Positions 26,601 through 29,199 of a stretch of DNA of 64,000 nt are shown here, piece after piece. The position numbers were made by a program, and so were the translations under genes. Each line of letters begins with the position of its first letter. Position 1 is the stretch's first letter. The notes under the pieces are model-generated. The model was given only the letters and a program-made list of their open reading frames with translations. It searched no databases and was not told the DNA's origin. The stretch is from an uncultured Lachnospiraceae bacterium (GTDB lineage Bacteria; Bacillota; Clostridia; Lachnospirales; Lachnospiraceae), in the NCBI GenBank assembly GCA_902801515.1, contig CADCII010000011.1, forward strand, positions 21,319 through 85,318. Direction: 5' to 3'.

Positions 26601-27779
26601 GTCAGCGTCATTGATCAGGACAGAGGCGATCTGTCCGGCCTTGCCGGCAACCGTAGTGTCAACTGTATAGACGTCACTCCCATTGCCGCCGTCCAGGGTC
26701 ACAGTCTTTCCGCTGGAGCCGTCATTTTCTCCGGTCACCTTTATCTTATCGGAACCGTCACCGGTCTTTGCGATCAGTTCACCATTCTCGCTCTTGACCG
26801 TGAGACTGTCGTCCTGGGTCGTGCCGTATACGGTAGTAGTGCTGTCCTTGACAGAGAGCGTCTTGTCCAGGGAATAATACAGGCCTGCAAGGACAACATT
26901 GATACCCTCGATGAAGATATTGCCGTTGACCTTTGCTCCGCCGCCTGCGCTGAAGGAGACGGTGCTCTTATCGATCACTTCGCCTTCGGCTGGCTCTGTA
27001 AAGGCACCCTTCGCCAGGATATAGAGCGTCTTGAGGACAGACGGTGATTCCGGATCATTCTTGATCGTGATATCCCCGTCATAAGTACCGTCTTCCACAG
27101 TGATGGTCAGCTCAGCCTCCGCGCTGGTCTTGGCAGCCTCCAGGGCAGCGTCGACAGCCTTCTGGATAGCATTCTTGCTGTCGGTCTCTTTCCCATCCGC
27201 TGTGGCGTTGGTGAATTCCTGAGGAGACTCCAGGGAATTCGCTCCGCCTGTCACGTTTTCCGCGAACACAGCCTTGCCCGCAGGGATCTTGGCTGCGTCG
27301 GACGTATCGACGTCATCTGCTCCCGGTGCTTCTGATTCGGATTCCGCGGCAGTTTCCGATCCTGAGTCGCCTGAACCCGTGGTCCCCGAATCACCGTCAC
27401 CTGATGAACCGGAATCCCCGTTGCCGTCGGGCTCATCCTGCGACTGCAGCAGCTCTTCCTGCGCTGCAGGAGTATCCTGAGCCGGTGCGCTGTCTGCCGC
27501 CGGTTCGGATACGGTCTGCGCCGCGGGCTCGGGAGCCGGTGCAGGTGCAGACACGGCCGCCGGTGCTGGTGCAGGGGCCGGTGCCGGTGCAGGGGCCGGT
27601 GCTGGTGCAGGGGCCGGTGCAGGAGCTGGCGCCGGGGTCTCTGCCGCCGGTGCAGACTGTTCCACAGCAGTTTCTTCCGCCGGATTCTCTTCCGCCGAAA
27701 TGAAACCTGCAGTTCCGAGCAAAAGTGACGCTGACATAAATGCCGCCAGCATTACTTTTTTAAGCTTGATCTGCCTCAT
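2619..27779 (-). CDS. Giant secreted beta-helix/adhesin-like protein (about 8,386 aa)
   Basis: This is one uninterrupted frame of 25.2 kb. The ATG at 27779 is chosen because AAAGGAG (27788-27794) lies 8 nt upstream and a clean signal peptide follows (KLKK, hydrophobic core, cut near FISA-EE). Seen in order: Pro-Ala repeat (residues about 49-85); acidic Gly/Ser linker; RTX-like DGGNGSDVYTVD (about 360); Asp/Glu run (about 765); at least six B-repeat-like modules with VTPxxGYxL and xFxMP signatures (about 900-2550); a very long region of repeats pairing ITAGGDxxVxA strands with AGGGAAGVGVSVSVAV segments (most of 1100-5500); a helical island (about 2107-2256); a Trp-rich amphipathic segment (about 5568-5618); a non-repetitive region; further beta-helix-like sequence; then an Fn3-like and a lysine-rich Ig-like end (about 8216-8386). 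The style matches leukotoxin LktA/FHA-type filamentous proteins (family inference). No LPxTG, SLH or choline-binding repeat was seen. Cysteines are very few. Adhesin, toxin or matrix roles are all possible. Confidence 0.9.
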   Translation of the reverse strand: MRQIKLKKVMLAAFMSASLLLGTAGFISAEENPAEETAVEQSAPAAETPAPAPAPAPAPAPAPAPAPAPAPAPAAVSAPAPAPEPAAQTVSEPAADSAPAQDTPAAQEELLQSQDEPDGNGDSGSSGDGDSGTTGSGDSGSETAAESESEAPGADDVDTSDAAKIPAGKAVFAENVTGGANSLESPQEFTNATADGKETDSKNAIQKAVDAALEAAKTSAEAELTITVEDGTYDGDITIKNDPESPSVLKTLYILAKGAFTEPAEGEVIDKSTVSFSAGGGAKVNGNIFIEGINVVLAGLYYSLDKTLSVKDSTTTVYGTTQDDSLTVKSENGELIAKTGDGSDKIKVTGENDGSSGKTVTLDGGNGSDVYTVDTTVAGKAGQIASVLINDADGGRLHLTGSIDGRSATGTYTEADKKGSFTFTAKDDDDDNTGTLKVTTEGVNRFSDELSGKNTIELTEENKNNEFTNASFTDFKYSPVDDFAELTLKVGNGIMNSLIIAEEPDENATEIDESNDGKFTVGNVNAGKANLRIEGMKIDLAGEILANNLIVNAVDTDGIKLPEWVVDGLDLGEDDTFSLFDFKTTASIDVKEGANIRTAGDVQLKASSLQGSGIIPFSGANAVNVKIGSAFIDIDGSIDAGGAVEVAASSKATMTATNDLLRKIYIPLAVDVAVTSARVTLGTSGSVTGTEDVKLTSNSQLKMTTVATVGALPFSLAVAVPLNDSHVTVNGDVTSREGSITAEAIGSMTAVTESAKESKADGEDDDDDDDEEEEEDTSSFQFGGFFAINVAIQDVDATVGESANLTAAKDITVHSSSTQEVKTNATSETGEADTQTETESKLSEIFDKVKNVITTVKDFCSGKKKEGDGVDAKAYNYASGLLDKALGRVTGSSGNTITAKPTEHGVLSVKTKEEVGNVVTVKVTPNKGYKLSKLTYSYIPAGASKAVEKTITANDGKYTFEMPSAAVTLKAEFVEDSSASGDDDDDNGLADLFGDGEGQNDDEETMGLEDLFNEGTSGTDSASGSGTPTDPVTEGTITIKNFESEDKTEGENPTSVGSILSDHEKANAGDTITLTINPADGYELEEGTLRALYKNAAGKKIRYTIARTSSGQYKFTMPEVEEGEELTFDASFKKKPAGKPERSNDPNAKTTCQVTGALAVSVVLNDNEAVIDTNGKITCGGKLSVTADASTKAESNANAAGVEPHEAKKDDKDKKDDPTSDKFEDEVYGEQIQGSVVIGTTKNGQVGFESQESSDTVAVRVTPDEGFKLKEGSLKAEVSTDKGGKIEKRTVALVKNENSPGVWYLPGDQNKKLLSRSFRIIAEFEGIEYTVSKDSATDTTKGTVSFSSDKAKCGDKVTVTATPNEGQRVKAVYYLSEGHKTQVEKGSDGKFVFRIPAKNVTILVEFDQTGYAVYKAADSKDKITIDVDRTEDGKSFTVSPVSNSQTFDKVTVTYGYVPLDFTETTPEVDYSDTYGELESNKIVISGGKATVNVPTELLKEGMILIVSTVQTQDPNAIPVSIEVAAAQGDTDVHGTISAPSSVRNTDKLTLNVTPDKGYKADKVQLKFTYKKDGEETEDVFDVEKNDSGEYVYDLSKVKGIWSATDIALVVTGKFIVEDAETAGLNTSTSLGVAINVSVTKHTNLAIIRKGTIEAGSVEVTANSKAGDTPVTSTARSAAGYSKGDIGAGGALTVHVASDKTKAFIMKNAKITVADGGDLKVSAESEESFSTEADASKSKDTQAKSTGVGAGILVAVTGAEVIAAIQEDTEIAAVKKTVDEETGDTTLEAGSFKDVTVSAKQKAKDTSTASAGSAGGTSVSPALNVHVSGIKTEAYIGAAPVSAPQQTIVAGGDIIVSADSDITREVGTNAAAAGGSVGVGIAPVISVFNDSSRAKMMRGSKSKNLKVNAKGMSTVKSTARSGSKGAPGKKKESSSDDSSSDGDGGSDKGDSDKQADKGLDGAAKIAGSTGMSNIAPNTISNKRENRQTAETSEGNLQVAAAFNLSIFSNEVESYIAGDFTSETDENIEVTSTQKVEVTVTANASATGAKTGVGAAVALNIASYKNLAHVDQAALKAGGNITVKASLPEEEKKEEKKDSEDGKEEEKKEYDFTKAEGVKEFIKDKTVEYMKKAAEAMKMYDIAFNDTLKKHLDSLLEQLAETLTTAPLEELIKGTPLEKYDLSKLKEKDFDTYKDLVVQQISNNVYKALKENSKKLWDSVKEKIKEVDASKVKEYAARTISTAMIDCLADWITVKKEDESPANTFKTEAIAGAGASDVGVAGSIAIAVINGDVKAYIDSAQKEVTAGGDINIDAKNNTRQETTGTAAVKDDGSADKNLSDKDSKSGSENDQEEQTIDKKVVLAATKGGTPEVKINGKNVTVNIKPMEGYEIDEIKVFTTKGEKKVDATANADKSVYTFTLPTLKEGETVTVKVTYKEVPRNISASIVDPSQTAEYDYQNPERSKVTFTTPSETDEKEQTSKSKWGDKVTVHVTPAVGYRLKDGSLKFKYTAEGTEQEVQIVTAENAANGLYSFYMPNADVTVYAEFEKDPNPPTEEEAKSRNGKTVGVGAAFALDIINLDTEAGIGEGRTVKGKSVDITSTSELNRVTASVAGTDPLSNDEEDDAGDPKDVSVDASLSIGITLNDVKAYVGKGTTITTTGVKAPAATTETGDGNTEEETKPDTAGDFNLLATEKNKSVAQSSAYAVGGQTAVGATVVLNIADSDVNVVLDGSVTATGDATLKSYTYDEDDSTAFASAMGADVARYLTKIKTSISSGTDKVNKFLSGEMFKSGEAETKKGNENNKTATKINDKLKENKNNSSQSSNPADRQEVDNNQSTSFNILNSQNVSTESTGDGSKVGDAADKANSTVSGGSGTDVTGGKGNRAETDKSESKPIQAAAALGINITNHVAKTEINGNVSARKLVIMADNDANYTTTGTGVSMTLGKADTTVALGIGVAVNNDKALVFIKDGTQTDHVVLVGTEEVKIASELSQNMDGEYKGLLGVQSLAGSVSGSAKTAIAGAVSVLTSRAQTKTIVGDWTEIKGGENNEEAVSVTAEDKSKLAVRAGGVMIAAHGAKQGVGASFAFIYGYNVVTAQLKDNVSVTGKSLDLHAEKKSVSMDDFSVAFGVDKIITRSEEDVDKDDQGIIHLKRSGSGTDAKYEVSVNTSTDRIMDTVKLLNFLSSVNLYVESISGAVSPGTGDFTVAGSFAMAFLFDEVLSSVGDSVKIDLTGEMKNDASSETNVRVIAGGLSVSNSKMGVGAVLSFLYDEDEVRSEVGNGADIKAGGDYHQSASSATDILDITVAGAATGGGGQATVGANLGGVVLLTTADAEVKDSASIKADGNLDILSTQDNDTVLVAASVALTMGGIAGAGTLNVTISDSEANITVGDGVTLTAGKDMALKADTTERLISVLASASASNGKEAISGVVSVLIDNAQTQVVLGKVKATATGNVTITADSNTRLYQINAAISIGNTAAVGAAVVVNVLGRDVLVKIANGAQITATNGNVLIQTAGDEKVLLALGALAASTNLGATGLIPVIVSNSKVRTLAGIEEVEGEYQGGTQANHLKVTAGDSIGVIADLQSNVVIVAGGIAVGSTGVGVNLDTAVLNNTIDAIVGDWAELIAGGITVAQGVTTGIQTPNREERRHGIIVSANGREDITLVSIAAAGGLEGAGTGVVNTLVVSNKTNAAAREHVTMTAKAVAGSSDDDCSHPEVTVEADDDTDLVNVAGALSAAGNVGVGATVVVNVFSKEVNATAADSVVINTPGDVNVTATAHDDVVLFALGLGASGAVGVASSANALVFQNKTNAVLGGTVGAENNRVRNVTVKADSDSLLVNVAAVVAGSGTAAVGAAAIVTYFYNETISYVKANSKIYAAGKVNIEADSKELVTGDGIGIAGAGAAGVGGMLDVVVTKVVTKAYTEANVTIDTNGSESDVAVIADDDYDLIAIVGTIAGGGAAGVAVSGLVTVSYNTVSAEIGQGNTITAGRDILVNASSDRLVQGYTLTVGAGGAAGVAASVIVIVAGSLLSDDAHNAIYVQDGDNKSVDPQAQTDGAFAQGNKAALGYKPKEDMGDLLASDGSSAQGTADNGGSIDYDGYGQDKKNGGSGNMNDDTYDSVSDGIQRNGEKKSAVIDGVALEDATTAHVTTGSTLTAGRNVNVTSNDMLSSYVVSGNVAGGGAAGVGVGVSVAILYSNVQAIVDEYVTITAQGDVVVKAVSGANETEKPELEFTGSKDDSGNALSTSEAEAKLKKQDSGNSAAQSDTSTILLIGVTAAGGGAAGVSVTAASLNLLNRTQARMSGTINGAANVEVKGRTEYGTVLTATISAAGGGAAGVAVPIAVTYAESDTDASISDSAQINNVTGQIHVNAGGVTNATSICGAVAGGGIAGVTGSVAVAVNRSDFQASIGPNVVVDSEDADVLVDADLKADARTVIASAAGGGAAGVGVSVSVAVNRPTLKAYIGSEPTTEDADARLDGSASQSGTVTGSIKAHDVTVDSRLTGETNVFGVNLAGGGFAGVNGAVALGFNKAENMASIKGANIDASGDITVYAGMKGDTTVTSSALTGGFVGVGSNVGLARIESTNMALIDTKGGDISADGDIKVTAAGTEDDTPYDTEALTTIISGTVGAVAVAVNFSVALNEARNVAAAGGAGGMLSAGADLDVTADGRTKAYGIIINGSAGVATANVAAALAQLKSEQVAEVFGETSVTAGSLNVVSTQNQNGTKGNPIILAFENADEDGSNKRTENKTITPVTMAESYIFSATAGLASEDVNAADAVADASSYAKVQAKDLMVNGNIKVSNTADSYAKAGAECISVTLVGFGTMIGISSAEGNFGASLENSGCVEADGTIEVTNTWNGKADVEVTPSAGGVSVKLGSVEDNSADATVDTTATASISGTGTITAGGDVKVENKSQDVKAYAKINGVEFKAEGITVASNVSNAHVTATQTTFISGVDVTSTGGSVTVTGDLKPVSHAQTGASGGVEVSLLGAKVTSVNADSTTTNKAYIDNASVNAQKGKVEVNASTDSTTTAEALAPTVEASLESLAVIVVNTDAFDTVISYIDADDGKISEVTAMRVDVLATSKETVTAIGKLPLLKVSLDVANAVVLSGKAAHAKEDSEEDSSEVTEETEEGKVTKAYIGKNTRVTALGADASNDMHSVNVKADAEIIVKTELPLTIQLSGRHLGVYIVGTKTGKTDTQAYIGGDVTSYMDINVEANDVIRENSDIEVYNAGFVGGDFSYATNKVDSQNVRAYVMDDAHLLAWGDINVLAHSGLDLDSGIKMGSVSLASVGQLQAKDEITERYISAEVGDNVTMISRQGNITVKADAEDTISTNSTGVSASFEDLTGGDPKSYIIYNGDIKTTVGDNTTVEAVYGTVDIKADLDSDLYASAFRKAASIVSANESVADINSKVKIHTEINVGGKKQSRIIGKVTTIGSYISNQLIHAYGLSETAAAGSKTEAYAKIYAYNDLDTVIGNAWIGGTETLNIESIIEKQKLWAESYAEIIGATGKVYAHSSVDGENHVDITTSDKTELAGEVINVIADAPELSTLTISRDATAIANTVVEWVWTKVKTVVEKVVKKVSKIPIIGWFVKWVTEKVIEWVDKLVEVILYSDAEAYKEKTYKNSGNVDLNGKVHLGGGAAGIFIDIFGDLLDNITVSTSGLDDDLKDHEYTIADGKVILNGIYNDDQGTLNVHAGEGDISGKVTIYTNSFIPDVQITNHTEYDLVLKNVMLANPQVSAPMINTVADGNQTSVKDESDRADGTDSLDYNTYAEHIPQLHIISEKSGDVIFDTDEENNGLSYVDVAEGIVSIVMDGGKLLTVNGALLYANKLYIGKGTASDKTTELTGPDQIGNAADDPFQAYIFDISEYGGLAGFAEARAASPNEIKAYAKGNVFLALTPVKEWMTRKQYESLPAEGEVRVDLNLNEVIGGAENTVYINVLAAKKTCANKPETAEEYVISIPRSQMEFLTADRAGFDLTEIQILTANGEKTGFWLTSDGRLLNKDKVITFNADTYIVSEKNGYDTYHLPNDTTVVVDRNNRKLVYISTGAAGSSNIYDLSGFEFDGEDNLMSITLMDADPDSDGWTQKITFKDGKAWMEIGENGATTYIESSGFDENGIGWSLPNGVKIYYKQVFINEVTNEVEPGAVIRTEKDDKGNTVSYIALEKLNADRNFWHVAKVTGDSGKYTFQEGYLYSKTALTDKTVVFYQSLDDAKLAVQTVTDSLKSIVERVLGKTLTPEGASTADVANAVSAEVAKTYKAYLTDNLKVSVSTTVSGSEEQYRPNGSGGQTLTYNTIWSINVLLADEEETVVLRDLADVYNSTVKAVGAREIRIAEVAGTKDAASETVISNADGSVYFKKNHAGHWVAYVKPGSGKTVYSFDMNQTADGWYAAADPSGNGKRKQAYDNNLKDVFITLDDSTQAMLKQSAQGPVEDDNLNGGYVKTEAAIRFVDTADAKQGIILIGGRIVAVFPDGSFSYVATDPDDADKENAQKTISVSPEMKPRLDKDGKPVKDTAGNVVYDVQFRVEGTPRADGTKTYVYEITTSGGTLYTGDVYIETSATPFNVTNGLVDLTNEEAAALVEGAYSKDVSTLSWIEKVMRKALRLQLGVAPQYTYAGNLIVVDPIESTNGALLHFSEGCSEFETRRDKNGLAILNQYTRIVDTYGKENSSIASQIEDLEQGTVIFLNTDGTIAAYLNPDGSFTVYDGRRTQDDKENGERVYAKYSTGTDKKLDVTLSKNSRTRFMEVAAGTGSSKTDDVLTSVYGLHEEGSGLHGGYNYEKAHYFGYSADGTLIELATGARYYDYDEDGKLHKTEDESSAVETGIALANGTETLLTVINNINRNTSGQENRAVFVMYDDATLDSESDISKVTKDEWREYDDLTEDLNINVGILEGGEIILETHTPSSADIHINGLDDENVSIVTDQLVLLTEGAGTTNYGDKDHPMEVIARTDGSATNVIFRQKPVIENGRITGYEGAFNGKAYVNANGDIVFTNSAIKGETGREQGIVNFKVKNGSVDFTDMKLTEDTDFTVTIENDEAGHTISSYKPADNKVGLVLTDNAKLTITADRADAILKDVETDKNAKLSLTIEKCGDITFPVIDLKDTSSADLTTKDGDVFIDTAIAANGTDGYASLTITARDDKNDDQQKGNLMLKDLMDVQGTVIIDIDGSFLAHVADTADQKGTTLKIGSDAYKNRSSFTMGGDLGSKEIPMTVDVIQEDGTTVPLNIVSVRDVYITDAEHNETSKPAGEAALTADAADVDKIAQTVADAVQSYRDTAASEDATEEEKAQAQAALDELLEDLKQILTGDALERLNSDPDSITAEELEAMVREAVEAALANAGTDPAAADPVIGLYNKLLTDEERQALFEELQRKAEENKPEASGNLEELKDLTVNIGTVTGSEGINISSNGDVNVTVNDVNNKDNTVRIGTIETSRSDLAPEIDGLGDVMIEVKDGSIAGTGDGTNVTGQNITLKAVTGSITSMIVDESSKSIEVTAQLTNPDNEALTTDNITFKVVDGKLTAVARAEYTEGYAVDENAAGTVNATADKNIEVTEETGDMGIGVIDAENGTVTLATGDKTAEDGKTTRGDLFDARTDEQKAEGKENIKAGAATGTSYITAGGVGVSPDLESGQVQQPIIVDITSSKDGLVVDALTDINLDAKNSLTATTDSRDGKVYADAEKDLTISTTKKSGNGTGDLTIVEPTVGGNLTINSKGKVNAEREDGTVGNLIAPENVTVNAMFDITATDVIAKNGNATVKSTYGNITTATVSAADTATICAQHGNIIEGERPEGTPAVKGDSVVLETIGVLGSSDAYYEVDTASGRTGSGTLSVIAGEAFIKEMTGGVEIDTVDITKNTDGETTKTTSGNFTLKADGDVTGGTVNTAGITDITAGGDVGTDSKPLTVNAYETVKVDAEGNTVNLKSDQDMKVDSINSADGTGNVKIDAKGNITDANGAGESGSTPAIAAGSVDLTAEGSVGTKDNPLDMSADTAKINAKGDVNATNDKDLKAENITSENGGVNLDVDGNLTVDKINAKTDVDIKANGDVTGTKAADPEPNITADSLNIDTTGAGDTPGNVSGTGGTNGDALTTKVNNLSGNTGNITVDNNNGTNGKLAVGSLKGKNVDITTSGTLTGSDNADPDIVADNLTTVSGGDTKDMTADVDGNVSQISKNGSVNTKVNGAEYTNGGKDDIAKKNAEAAIPKNQIILAKAKASKKNVTLTWTAAKGATGYVIYWNGKIYKKVSASVKKLVISGLKKKKVYNFQVVAVRNKTELGRSLKSYTGIKLKKALPKKVKAKGKLKIKVKKSKKLKITIKKKGSGALLKKGKKLRFLMDKKGIIKVSKSGKIKALKKGVVTLYTIAVNGVWKKTVVTVK
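2622..3135 (-). other. C-terminal Fn3-like plus lysine-rich Ig-like module of the giant protein
   Basis: The last 170 residues begin with a fibronectin-III-like strand pattern (VTLTWTAAKGATGYVIYW, then YNFQVVAVRN). They end in a bacterial Ig-like segment that is extremely rich in lysine (for example KLKIKVKKSKKLKITIKKK). This strongly basic end contrasts with the acidic N-terminal third. Binding to anionic wall polymers instead of covalent anchoring is an inference. Confidence 0.7.
14440..15912 (-). repeat. Densest block of AGGGAAGV beta-helix repeats in the giant protein
   Basis: Five exact AGGGAAGV octapeptides plus variants (AGAGGAAGV, AGGGIAGV, AGGGFAGV) lie here. Each is followed by alternating small/Val residues and a later xAYIGxxxxV or similar strand. 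At the DNA level they appear on the plus strand as repeated GCTCCGCCGCCTGC. The spacing is irregular, so these are diverged protein repeats and not fresh tandem duplications. Confidence 0.75.
27525..27635 (-). repeat. Pro-Ala dipeptide repeat after the signal peptide
   Basis: Near-perfect PA dipeptides (residues about 49-85) are encoded by repeated GGTGCAGGGGCC and GGTGCTGGTGCAGG units on the plus strand. Such PA tracts form rigid extended linkers that can span a thick cell wall. The DNA repeats make slippage-based length variation possible. Confidence 0.85.
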
Positions 27780-27866
27780 TCCTGTGTCTCCTTTCCTGTG
27801 TCGAAAAACCACTGTCTTTCCTGATGAATCTGAAAATCTCATTCTGTTTATCGGAATCATTATCGA

Positions 27867-29018
27867 TTAACTCTCTGTTTCCTGCTGCAGTCTCGCAGCT
27901 TCCTCTGCCTCCCTGTACATATCGAGAAGATTCTGTGCTGCTTCTGCGAGAGTCTTGTCGTCATCCCTTGAGACGACCTGCTTCATGTAACGTTTTGCTT
28001 CTTCGGGATCATCGCAGCCTGCGGCAGCAACACCCATGTTATACAGAAGCATTGTTTTCTTTGTTCCATCATCCTTCGAGTTCCCAAAACCGGCTTTTTC
28101 CGCCGCTTTGAAAGCTTCTGCTGCTGTCTTGTAATCTTCAAGAGCCAGATAGCATACACCTCTGTAATAATGAAGTGATCCGTCTGAATCTTCCTCCATC
28201 TCAAGAAGTTTTGTGATTGAATCTATACTGTCCTCGTACCTTGCCAGCTGAAGCTGGGACATTGCCTCAAGGTACAGGATCGTGTATTCGTATTTATCAG
28301 AGATCCCCTGCGCTCTCGCGCTGGCGGTGTACCGAAGCACGGATTCGTAATCTTCCAGGTAGTAGTCGCAGTACGCGAGATGTACACTGCAGACATCCTC
28401 CTGTGTATATCCATTCTCCAGGGCCCCCAGGAGATCTTCCCTGGCGCCTTCGTAGTCTTCATCGGCGATCTTGATAAGAGAACGTATGAAACTGCAGGTG
28501 CCTCCTTCATCTTCTCCTGCTTCGATCACCTCTGTGCAGGCATCGGACGACTTTTCAATCTGTCCGTCTGAGAACAGAAGCTGTGCCCGTATGATCCGAA
28601 GTTGCCAGATATCAGCCTCTTCGTCCGTAACCTCTCCCAGAAGTTCATCCAGCGTCGCGACGGCTTTCCTGTATTCCCCGTCGGCAATCTGTTTTTCCGC
28701 CTTCTCACCCAGTGTGAAGAGCTTCTCCTTGCGCTTCTGTTCCAGTTTCTCCTGATATACCGCTTTGCGGTACGCGTCATTTAATTCTATCGGGTGCTTC
28801 AGCGCTTCTGCCAGGTCCGAATTGATCAGAGCCTGCGTCTGCTCATTATCTGAAATGACTAATGTGTCGGAGCTGACAATCCTGCTCAGCAGTTCCGATG
28901 CGATCATCCCTGCAACTATGACCAGTGCGACCACCCGGACCCATGTTCTCTTATGCCAGGGCTTCTGTCCGGCAGTCTGAGTGTTTTGCTCCTTAACAAT
29001 ATTCTGATCGTTGTCCAA
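27867..29018 (-). CDS. Membrane-anchored TPR-repeat protein
   Basis: The start is a TTG at 29018; AAGGGGAGA (29025-29033) sits at ideal distance and no better ATG exists. Of 383 residues, 1-27 are polar with a basic KRTWVR patch, 28-46 form one hydrophobic helix, and the rest is helical with paired Tyr/Ala patterns typical of tetratricopeptide repeats (for example LHYYRGVCYLALEDYKTAAE and LLYNMGVAAAGCDDPEEAKR). The positive-inside rule predicts the TPR domain faces outward. TPR domains mediate protein-protein contacts, but no enzymatic motif is visible. The gene sits 87 bp upstream of the giant gene on the same strand, behind the only strong promoter seen here, so co-transcription is likely. 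A role in export or folding of the giant protein is an inference from this arrangement alone. Confidence 0.85.
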   Translation of the reverse strand: MDNDQNIVKEQNTQTAGQKPWHKRTWVRVVALVIVAGMIASELLSRIVSSDTLVISDNEQTQALINSDLAEALKHPIELNDAYRKAVYQEKLEQKRKEKLFTLGEKAEKQIADGEYRKAVATLDELLGEVTDEEADIWQLRIIRAQLLFSDGQIEKSSDACTEVIEAGEDEGGTCSFIRSLIKIADEDYEGAREDLLGALENGYTQEDVCSVHLAYCDYYLEDYESVLRYTASARAQGISDKYEYTILYLEAMSQLQLARYEDSIDSITKLLEMEEDSDGSLHYYRGVCYLALEDYKTAAEAFKAAEKAGFGNSKDDGTKKTMLLYNMGVAAAGCDDPEEAKRYMKQVVSRDDDKTLAEAAQNLLDMYREAEEAARLQQETES

Positions 29019-29083
29019 CAGTTATCTCCCCTTAATTTTTTGGTAGCAAAAGTAACCGAGGTAGAGTCCCTCAGTTAAGCTTG

Positions 29084-29112
29084 ATTATACAACATACCGC
29101 ATAAAATGTCAG
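29084..29112 (-). promoter_or_regulatory. Near-consensus sigma-A promoter for the TPR and giant genes
   Basis: On the minus strand CTGACA (29107-29112) and TATAAT (29084-29089) are separated by exactly 17 nt, in an AT-rich gap. It lies about 65 nt upstream of the TTG start of the TPR gene. No comparable promoter was seen in the 87 bp before the giant gene, so this probably drives both. Confidence 0.75.
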
Positions 29113-29199
29113 TATTTTTTTAATTATTTTTATAAATTTCCGAATAATTGCTGATTCTCTGTTACTTTACCGGCTCTGCATTCTTTATCTGCAGTATTC

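Noticed and set aside
27780-27860. Upstream ATG at 27860 as start of the giant protein
   Set aside because: It would add 27 polar residues before a well-formed signal peptide, and the ATG at 27779 has a much better ribosome site.
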